From Pseudomonadota bacterium (lineage in GTDB: Bacteria > Pseudomonadota > Gammaproteobacteria > Steroidobacterales > Woeseiaceae): 13,942 nucleotides of DNA. The notes under the pieces were generated by a model that saw only the letters and a program-made list of their open reading frames with translations, ran no database searches and was not told the DNA's origin. Both the position numbers and the translations under genes were made by a program. Below, piece by piece: positions 7,410 to 13,676 of this stretch (its first letter is position 1; the number at the start of each line of letters is the position of its first letter). The stretch is taken from contig JADFKA010000013.1 of the NCBI GenBank assembly GCA_022565135.1, positions 1-13,942 of the forward strand. Direction: 5' to 3'.

Positions 7410-9544
7410 CTGATTCGCGTATCAGCGGACTGTATCGACAGACGGTCGCCGAGCGGATCGACGAGCTCGAGCGCCTTGACTGGCTGTCGGCTGCAGATGC
7501 CGAAATATTGCGACAGGGCAGGCATGTTTTGATACCCGCCGCGGCCGACAAGATCATCGAAAATGTCATTGGCGTATTCGGCCTGCCGCTGGCGATTGCG
7601 ACTAATTTCGTCGTAAATGGCCGCGATTACCTGGTTCCCATGGTGGTCGAAGAACCATCAATTGTGGCAGCCGCGAGCGGTGCTGCAAAACTGGCGCGAG
7701 CATCGGGCGGCTTCGAGGCAGTTTGCGATGAGTATCTGCTTGCGGGCCAAGTGCACGTGACCGGTGTCGCCGACATCGACGCGGCACGAGCCGCGTTACA
7801 ACAGGAAAAGGCGGGTTTGATCGATGCGGCTAACGCCATTCATCCGCGACTTGTTGAACGCGGTGGTGGCGTGCAGGACATAGAGATCCGGCTTCTCGAG
7901 CTGCGCGGCTCGCGAGCGGCTATCGCAGTGCATTTTCTCGTCGATACCTGTGACGCGATGGGCGCGAATCTGGTCAATACGATTTGCGAAGCGACTGCGT
8001 CGCGAGTGGCGCAGCTTTGCGGCGGCGACGTCGCATTATGCATCCTGTCAAATCTCGCGGACCGATCACAGGTATCGGCGACGGTTCACTACCGCCTGAG
8101 TGACCTGGCCGTGCCAGGCTTCTCGGCGGCAGCAGTTCGCGATCGAATCGTCGCGGCGAGCGACATTGCGAGCGCGGATCCGCATCGAGCCACGACGCAC
8201 AACAAGGGCATCATGAACGGCATAGATGCCCTGGCCATTGCGACGGGCAATGACTGGCGCGCCATCGAAGCCGGAGCGCATGCGTTTGCCGCAATCTCGG
8301 GACGCTACCTGCCGCTGGCAACCTGGTCTGCTGATGCCGGGGGCAACCTGCTCGGCAAAATTCGGCTGCCGTTAAGAGTCGGCATCGTCGGCGGTACACT
8401 CAATGCCAACCCTGCAGCAGCGATGGGTCTGCGCATTGCCGGTGTCGAATCGGCACGGGAGCTCGGCGAACTTATGGCCGCCGTAGGGTTGGCACAGAAT
8501 TTTGCTGCACTCAGGGCGCTCGTGACGAGCGGCATCCAGCAAGGCCACATGCGTCTGCACGCAAGAAGCGCAGCCACCGGAGGCTCGACGCGATCGGCGT
8601 CAGCGGCTGCCCAGGCACCGCTGGCGAGCGCGGCAGGAAAAGTCATTTTGCTGGGTGAACATGCAGTTGTTTACGGTAAACATGCGCTCGTACTGCCGAT
8701 TGCTGAAGGCGTTTCTGCGTCGGTTGTTGCAAGCGGGTCGGAATTGATCCTGACCGTTCCCGAGTGGGGCGTGCAGCAACATATTGAGGATGAATCGACA
8801 AGCGTTGGCGGCGTCGTATTGCGCATCATGCGGGAGCTGGAAATCCGCGAGACAGCTTTTGCGATTCAGCTGAATTCAGCGCTGCCACGAGCAATGGGGC
8901 TGGGATCTTCGGCGGCATTTGCAGTGGCGATTATTCGTGCATTCAATGTGGCGCTCAAACTCGGACTCGATGATGCGCGAGTCAATTTAATTGCATTTCT
9001 ATGCGAGAAGATTGCACACGGTGCGCCGTCAGGCGTCGACAATACGATCGCGACCTACGGCACACCGATGCTTTTTCGAAAATCTGATGCGTTCGAGTTT
9101 GAGAATCTTAAGCTGACAGAATCGCCGCCGATTGTAATCGCGTGTAGCGGGCAGTCGGGATTGACGCAGCAACAGCTCGCCGGTGTGCATTCGCGACGCG
9201 AACAGAACCCGGTGCGATACGATGCCCTGTTTGATGAAATGGATGTTCTGAGTCTGGCAGGCGCTAATGCGCTAGTAAATGCCGATTACGCCGAGCTTGG
9301 TGCGCTGATGAATATTTGTCATGGGCTTCTCAACGCGATACAGGTTTCGACACCGGAACTCGAGACTATGGTTAGTATCGCCAGGGCGGCCGGGGCAAGC
9401 GGTGCCAAGTTGACTGGCGCCGGGGGCGGTGGCTCAATTGTTGCGCTGTGCCCCGGCAAGGTCGCCGACGTCGCCCGCGCTTTCAGTATGGCTGGCTGCA
9501 GAACATTGTCATTGATCGGTAAGCAGGAAAACACAATTGGATAG
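7406..9544 (+). CDS. Fused class II HMG-CoA reductase - mevalonate kinase
   Basis: 712 residues in one uninterrupted frame. The N-terminal part (about 1-385) is class II HMG-CoA reductase: ENVIGVFGLPLAIA (52-65), EEPSIVAA with Glu83, DAMGANLVNT (183-192), THNKGIMNG with Lys267, TGNDW with Asp283, and GHMRLHAR with His381. All four catalytic residues fall at the Pseudomonas mevalonii numbering. Position 146 is His where the NADH-dependent P. mevalonii enzyme has Asp146. A Ser/Ala/Thr-rich linker (about 388-408) leads into mevalonate kinase: GKVILLGEHAVVYGK (411-425), GLGSSAAFAVA (498-508), HGAPSGVDNTIA with presumed catalytic Asp545, and KLTGAGGGGSIVAL (668-681). It would reduce HMG-CoA to mevalonate and then phosphorylate it. 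The TTG start overlaps the previous stop (TTGA), implying translational coupling. Confidence 0.95.
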   Translation: MTDSRISGLYRQTVAERIDELERLDWLSAADAEILRQGRHVLIPAAADKIIENVIGVFGLPLAIATNFVVNGRDYLVPMVVEEPSIVAAASGAAKLARASGGFEAVCDEYLLAGQVHVTGVADIDAARAALQQEKAGLIDAANAIHPRLVERGGGVQDIEIRLLELRGSRAAIAVHFLVDTCDAMGANLVNTICEATASRVAQLCGGDVALCILSNLADRSQVSATVHYRLSDLAVPGFSAAAVRDRIVAASDIASADPHRATTHNKGIMNGIDALAIATGNDWRAIEAGAHAFAAISGRYLPLATWSADAGGNLLGKIRLPLRVGIVGGTLNANPAAAMGLRIAGVESARELGELMAAVGLAQNFAALRALVTSGIQQGHMRLHARSAATGGSTRSASAAAQAPLASAAGKVILLGEHAVVYGKHALVLPIAEGVSASVVASGSELILTVPEWGVQQHIEDESTSVGGVVLRIMRELEIRETAFAIQLNSALPRAMGLGSSAAFAVAIIRAFNVALKLGLDDARVNLIAFLCEKIAHGAPSGVDNTIATYGTPMLFRKSDAFEFENLKLTESPPIVIACSGQSGLTQQQLAGVHSRREQNPVRYDALFDEMDVLSLAGANALVNADYAELGALMNICHGLLNAIQVSTPELETMVSIARAAGASGAKLTGAGGGGSIVALCPGKVADVARAFSMAGCRTLSLIGKQENTIG

Positions 9545-10109
9545 TGACAACAGGATCGTGTCATCGGAGGCTGAGGAGCTTATCGTTGTTGACGCAGAAG
9601 ACCGAGAAACAGGGTTCTTGTCAAAAGCTCAGTGTCACGATGGTGGCGGAGTGTTACATCGTGCGTTTTCGGTGTTTCTTTTCAACAATGCAGGTGAGTT
9701 GTTGCTGCAACAGCGAAGTGAGTCAAAGCGACTTTGGCCCGGGTACTGGTCGAATGCCTGTTGCAGTCATCCGCGCCGTGGCGAATCGTTGCAGGAAGCA
9801 ACAGAGCGGCGCTTGCGCGACGAATTAGGTATCGGATCGTCGCTCGAATTTATCTACAAGTTCAGTTACCAGGCGGAATTCGACGCCAAAGGCTCGGAGC
9901 ATGAGCTGTGCCATGTATTTCTTGGCGAAACTGGCGACGCGGTGCGGCCGAATGACAATGAGATTACCGCGATTCGCTATATATCGGCCGATTTGCTTCT
10001 TGCTGAGATTGAGCAGACGCCAGAGCAGTTCACACCATGGTTAAAAATGGAGTGGCTCAAGCTGCTGGATGATCACCGCGATGCACTTGGCCGGTATTGT
10101 AATGTATAG
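9537..10109 (+). CDS. idi: Isopentenyl-diphosphate isomerase, type 1 (Nudix fold)
   Basis: 190 residues; interconverts IPP and DMAPP. The metal-binding pair His34 and His41 keeps the same 7-residue spacing as E. coli His25/His32. WPGYWSNACCSHP (67-79) supplies the catalytic Cys76, and GESLQEATERRLRDELG (82-98) is the Nudix-like helix. EHELCHVF (121-128) carries Glu123, equivalent to E. coli Glu116, and FTPWLKM lies near the C-terminus. Cys75-Cys76 form an adjacent pair where E. coli has Val-Cys. The TTG start overlaps the end of the fusion gene by 8 bases, with AGGA about 9 bases upstream. A GTG at 9558 is possible but its Shine-Dalgarno spacing is poor. It is the last gene of the plus-strand mevalonate run and lets the operon deliver both C5 units required by IspA. 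Confidence 0.94.
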   Translation: MDSDNRIVSSEAEELIVVDAEDRETGFLSKAQCHDGGGVLHRAFSVFLFNNAGELLLQQRSESKRLWPGYWSNACCSHPRRGESLQEATERRLRDELGIGSSLEFIYKFSYQAEFDAKGSEHELCHVFLGETGDAVRPNDNEITAIRYISADLLLAEIEQTPEQFTPWLKMEWLKLLDDHRDALGRYCNV

Positions 10110-10127
10110 AGCCGCCTGAGGGCTTTT
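10110..10127 (+). terminator. Weak candidate terminator between idi and HMG-CoA synthase
   Basis: AGCC (10110-10113) can pair with GGCT (10121-10124) around a 7-base loop, followed by three more T. The stem is only 4 bp, so this is a weak call, but it sits in the 28-base convergent gap where a terminator is expected. Confidence 0.3.
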
Positions 10128-10137
10128 CAACAAGCTG

Positions 10138-11622
10138 TTAGCCTACGTAGCGGTAGTATTCAATCCCGAGATTGTTGAAATGCCGATCGTCGGTATTGCC
10201 TACATAATCAATGACGAATTCATTCCTGGGCACGTAGTCGAGGCCCTTGGGGCGGCGTCCGTCATGTAGCGATTTGTACTGTTCGAAATCAAGGTCTACT
10301 GCGAACTTCATTACATCGCCAAATCCGATCGCTGCGGAGGCATCGCGCCAGCCATCGGCAACAAAAAACGGAATAACTTCAGCCGCGTCGCCGCTACCAT
10401 AGCCAAGAGTCAGCACCTCTTCTCCGCAGGTGAGAGACCCTTCATCGAGCGCCTGCTCAAAGCCTGCGGCCATCCATGCCGGCAATGCAGCGGTGTAAAG
10501 ATTGCCGAGGTCGAGCATCGTGTCACTGCCCAGTGCCAGTTTATCGAGGATTTCGCGGCGGTAGTGACGCGACGCGCGAAACACGCGATGTACAGCCATG
10601 GTCAGCGGATATACTTCGTATTGCAGTGTTTCTGGCTTGGCCAGCGACGATACTTCAGGATTGCTCAGCATTTCCTGATGCAGGGCCTGAGGGTCAATGC
10701 CGACTTCGTAGCAGTACGAGGCCAATTCCGCGCGATCATCGGTGTCGCCGATGAGCAATGCGAACAGGTAGGAAATTGCCCAGCCGGTTTCTGGCATACG
10801 GCGATAGGGTCGATGCATGAAAACAGTTCGTAATGATCGAATGTACTGGGCGGGATTCAAGTTACGCTTTTTGTACATGTCGCTCAGTGCATGCAGGGTT
10901 TCGTCAATGTAACAAGTCGTCGAGTATTTGCCGTTGAATATGGGAAAGTCCTGGACCTGATGAGTCTCGGATCGGTCCTGACCACAAAATCGCGCCATCG
11001 GTTTGCGAAAGTCCATGATGCGATAATCCGACGCCGATCCCGATCTTGGCAGATCGACGACTGCAAGCGTTGGATTTTCCTCAAGCAACATGGCGACAGC
11101 GCCCGCGCCCTGGGTTGGTTCACCGCTGCTGCCCCGCGCATATTCGGCAATATCGGCACAGACGACGATCGCCTGCCCGCCAGCGCCGTCTAGCGCCAGG
11201 TGGCGAATTGCGCCTTTCATGCCGTAGACACCACCAAGGCAGGCATGTTTGAACTCGGGCACTTCGCAGCTTCTGGAGATTGGAGGCTTGTCTCGCGCGA
11301 CGAGTGCCCGATCGACCATGCCTTTGATGATGATCGCGCCGGCTGAATTATCGGTACTCGATTCGGTGCCCAGACCCAGGAACTTAATACGCGTCGGGTC
11401 AATGTCGTACTGGTCGATCAGGCGCATGACGGCGGTTGCAGCCATCGTGTAGATGCTCTGATCCGGGCCGCGCATGCGGAAACTGCGCCCCACCACCTCG
11501 CGGATCTTCGGCCACTGCTCGCCGGTCCAGTCGCACCAGTCCTCCAGCCAGACCCGGTACGGCGGGATGTAGGCGGCGAGACCGCTAATTCCGATGTGTC
11601 TATTGTTGTTGGTGTATTTCAT
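10138..11622 (-). CDS. HMG-CoA synthase, enlarged form
   Basis: 494 residues, about 100 longer than the 388-residue Staphylococcus aureus enzyme. The catalytic triad is present: Glu87 in GLGTESSTD, Cys128 in EFKHACLGGVYG, and His270 in VFMHRPYRRM. Other matches are SGEPTQGAGAVAMLL (166-180), DFRKP (204-208), NLYTAALPAWMA (374-385) and GYGSGDAAEVIPF (407-419). The extra length lies mainly between His270 and NLYTA (about residues 280-370) and includes an aromatic, charged stretch not seen in the short bacterial enzymes. It condenses acetyl-CoA and acetoacetyl-CoA to HMG-CoA, the first committed step feeding the reductase. An AAGGAA Shine-Dalgarno sequence lies 9 bases before the ATG, directly beside an inverted repeat. 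It is convergent to the other mevalonate genes and follows the DUF4399 gene on the same strand. Confidence 0.92.
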   Translation of the reverse strand: MKYTNNNRHIGISGLAAYIPPYRVWLEDWCDWTGEQWPKIREVVGRSFRMRGPDQSIYTMAATAVMRLIDQYDIDPTRIKFLGLGTESSTDNSAGAIIIKGMVDRALVARDKPPISRSCEVPEFKHACLGGVYGMKGAIRHLALDGAGGQAIVVCADIAEYARGSSGEPTQGAGAVAMLLEENPTLAVVDLPRSGSASDYRIMDFRKPMARFCGQDRSETHQVQDFPIFNGKYSTTCYIDETLHALSDMYKKRNLNPAQYIRSLRTVFMHRPYRRMPETGWAISYLFALLIGDTDDRAELASYCYEVGIDPQALHQEMLSNPEVSSLAKPETLQYEVYPLTMAVHRVFRASRHYRREILDKLALGSDTMLDLGNLYTAALPAWMAAGFEQALDEGSLTCGEEVLTLGYGSGDAAEVIPFFVADGWRDASAAIGFGDVMKFAVDLDFEQYKSLHDGRRPKGLDYVPRNEFVIDYVGNTDDRHFNNLGIEYYRYVG

Positions 11623-11637
11623 CGCAGCTTGTTCCTT

Positions 11638-11662
11638 GCCCGGGAATTCTAGTGTCCCGGGC
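11638..11662 (-). promoter_or_regulatory. Perfect 8-bp GC-rich inverted repeat before HMG-CoA synthase
   Basis: GCCCGGGA (11638-11645) and TCCCGGGC (11655-11662) are exact reverse complements with a 9-base loop. The hairpin lies between the DUF4399 stop and HMG-CoA synthase and abuts the latter's Shine-Dalgarno sequence (11632-11637). No T-run follows on either strand, so it is not a canonical intrinsic terminator. It could partly terminate, stabilise an mRNA end, or limit ribosome access. Confidence 0.55.
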
Positions 11663-11678
11663 GTTGCGACTCAACCAT

Positions 11679-12197
11679 CTATTTGACAGTGATAGTGACC
11701 AGCTCCGATATTACGGGCGGATCATGGGGAATATGCAGGTAGTCGCCAAGCAACAGGCGCAGTGTGTGTTCGCCGGATTCCAGTGTCAGTTGCGTCGAGG
11801 TACTGGCATCGCCGAAGTGAATATGGCTGGTATCCGAGGGTATTGGTAATGCCAGGTCCGGCAGCCCCGCGTCGACAAGAAGGTGATGATGCCCCGAATG
11901 TGCCTGGTTGTCACCCGCTGCCACGACGCTCATCGCCTCGATGCCGAACTCAATATTAAACGGGTTAGAAACCGTATCACCGTTCACCGGCGTTATGAAA
12001 AATACTTTGGCGCCGTTTGGAGATACGGTCCGAGGCAGCGCAGCGACGGCATCCGCCGCAGCTGGTGTCGATTCATTGCCGGCGAGGGCAGCAGACGGCG
12101 GTGGCTCGGGAGCCTCGGTCTCGCTTTGGCCACAGGCGCCTGCGAGCAGCAGCGATGTCATCGTCGTGAAAACAAAGAATTGTTGCTTAAGCGGCAT
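11679..12197 (-). CDS. DUF4399 lipoprotein
   Basis: 172 residues. The N-terminus has a basic residue, a hydrophobic core and a lipobox-like LLLAGAC ending at Cys22, indicating export and lipidation. A Pro/Ala/Glu-rich, probably disordered stretch (23-60) follows. The C-terminal part (about 62-172) matches DUF4399: VFFITPVNGDTVSNPF, HSGHHHLLVD (100-109), LPIPSDTSHIHFGD, HTLRLLLGDYLHIPHDPP and the end SELVTITVK. The many conserved histidines suggest metal or small-ligand binding, but no function is established for the family. An AAGGAG Shine-Dalgarno sequence lies 7 bases before the ATG. The gene sits 57 bases upstream of HMG-CoA synthase on the same strand; any functional link to isoprenoid synthesis is speculative. 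Confidence 0.9.
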   Translation of the reverse strand: MPLKQQFFVFTTMTSLLLAGACGQSETEAPEPPPSAALAGNESTPAAADAVAALPRTVSPNGAKVFFITPVNGDTVSNPFNIEFGIEAMSVVAAGDNQAHSGHHHLLVDAGLPDLALPIPSDTSHIHFGDASTSTQLTLESGEHTLRLLLGDYLHIPHDPPVISELVTITVK

Positions 12198-12204
12198 GTC
12201 TGGT

Positions 12205-12210
12205 CTCCTT
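12205..12210 (-). promoter_or_regulatory. Ribosome binding site of the DUF4399 gene
   Basis: AAGGAG on the minus strand, 7 bases before the ATG at 12197. It is the clearest classical Shine-Dalgarno sequence among the right-hand genes. The rest of the 75-base gap to the DUF3667 gene (12198-12272) holds a TAATAT that might be a -10 box but has no convincing -35. Confidence 0.6.
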
Positions 12211-12272
12211 TGGCGGCAGACAGATCGCTGATATTAAGCGTTCGAGGCGAGATTCACACGCCGAATTTCTCG

Positions 12273-13667
12273 CTAGATCGAAAATGCGGCAATCGTGAGT
12301 GCGCTGAGCATCATCAGCAGGAAGCCCGCCCCGTAGGTGACCGTGAGTACGATGTACTTGAGGAATGTAATGCATCGACTCTGGCCATAGACTCTCCGCA
12401 TCGCGATAAACAGGTAGACCGGTACATATACGGAGACGGCGACTATGGTCAGAGTCACGGCGGCGTCCGGTACGCCGAGGAGTCCGGCTAACCGCGCGAA
12501 CAGGATTTGCAGCGTCAATATCAGGAAAAAGAAGGCGTGGAAATGCACAAAGAACAACAGGTGCTCAACGTAGTAGCGACGCGACAGCGGGTAGAGAGCT
12601 TTGAGGATCAGGGCCATCAACGGTAACAAGATGATCAGGGCAGCCGGAATATTGCCCAGCACCTTGTCCATGAGTGAGCGTCCGTCATCGAGCTGCACTC
12701 GTTCGCAGACTTGCTGCAGACGTTCAGGCGTAAGCCGTCGGGCCAGCCAGTCGGGAATGCCTTCGAGGTCGGACGCATCGACACTGCAGTCCTCATCCGT
12801 AGCGTCGTCGTCGCCGTCGAACCGGGTGGTGAAAGGGCCCGCCTCGCCAATGATGCCGTCAGGCGCAGTACGATCGCCGACGATGATGCCGCTCTTCGCC
12901 AGTTCGTCGAAGATCTCCTGCTTGGTCCGCTCGGCATCTCTAATGGCTTCGTTGACGTTCGCCTCATCCGCATCGGTAGCACCAGTTTCGACTCCCGTAA
13001 CTTCGCTGGGCTGCGGTTCGAAGAACAGGCTAAGTTCCTCGCGTGGATCGAAAAATGCCACAACGAAAAAGATGACGCTCATCACGAGGTAGGTGCGAAA
13101 AGGAGGCATGTAGCGCGCGCGACGACCCTTTAGATAATCACGGGTCAACGTGCCCGGGCGAATCATGAGAGGGATTAGTGTCTGCCAGATGCGTGAGTCA
13201 ATCTCCAGGAGATCGCCGAAAGCATCTGCGATAAGTTCCCAGAGACTAATCAGGCGACCACGTGCGCGCTGGCCGCAATGGCCGCAATACTGACCACGCA
13301 GTCTTGCACCGCAATTCAGGCAATTGGGCGTCTCATCAAGCGGAGTTTGATGCGTGTTGTCCTCGCGAAGGACGCGAGCGCTTATCGCAACGTGTTCGCC
13401 AAAGTGAGAGGCAATTTCAGTATCGATGTCCGCGCCGGCGCCATCGAGAAACTCATCGAGCGCCTCATCCGTTTCGAGAACGTGCTGGCAGATGCGACGG
13501 GCATGCTCGTCGTTGTTATCCGGGAGCGAAAAAACACGACAGTCTGCGATGCCAGCAAGACGCAATGACTTGCGGACATGGTCCTCAAGCCACCTGTCGT
13601 GGTCGTCAACGACGTCACGGTCTACGAAGAACGTTACTTCGTAGATGGGTCCTTGTCGTGTTGTCAT
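12273..13667 (-). CDS. DUF4286-like / DUF3667 fused membrane protein with zinc ribbon
   Basis: 464 residues. Residues 1-100 resemble DUF4286, a small ferredoxin-like domain (IYEVTFFVDRDV, then WLEDHVRKSL). A four-cysteine zinc ribbon (CLNCG at 116-120, CGHCGQ at 128-133) opens the DUF3667 region, followed by the family's RPGTLTRDYLKGRRARYMPPFRTYL pattern (170-194) and a first membrane segment at about 192-206. A long acidic insert (about 207-337, with DGDDDATDED) separates this from four further hydrophobic segments at roughly 340-358, 367-390, 400-422 and 436-462. The protein is therefore a multi-pass inner-membrane protein; no biochemical role is known to me. It begins 9 bases after the stop of the preceding gene and has no clear Shine-Dalgarno sequence, so translational coupling is likely. 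Confidence 0.85.
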   Translation of the reverse strand: MTTRQGPIYEVTFFVDRDVVDDHDRWLEDHVRKSLRLAGIADCRVFSLPDNNDEHARRICQHVLETDEALDEFLDGAGADIDTEIASHFGEHVAISARVLREDNTHQTPLDETPNCLNCGARLRGQYCGHCGQRARGRLISLWELIADAFGDLLEIDSRIWQTLIPLMIRPGTLTRDYLKGRRARYMPPFRTYLVMSVIFFVVAFFDPREELSLFFEPQPSEVTGVETGATDADEANVNEAIRDAERTKQEIFDELAKSGIIVGDRTAPDGIIGEAGPFTTRFDGDDDATDEDCSVDASDLEGIPDWLARRLTPERLQQVCERVQLDDGRSLMDKVLGNIPAALIILLPLMALILKALYPLSRRYYVEHLLFFVHFHAFFFLILTLQILFARLAGLLGVPDAAVTLTIVAVSVYVPVYLFIAMRRVYGQSRCITFLKYIVLTVTYGAGFLLMMLSALTIAAFSI

Positions 13668-13676
13668 TATACTGGG

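Noticed and set aside
11883..12491. 202-codon plus-strand open frame antisense to the DUF4399 and DUF3667 genes
   Set aside because: Spans two real genes and their gap on the opposite strand; low-quality sequence with no domain features.
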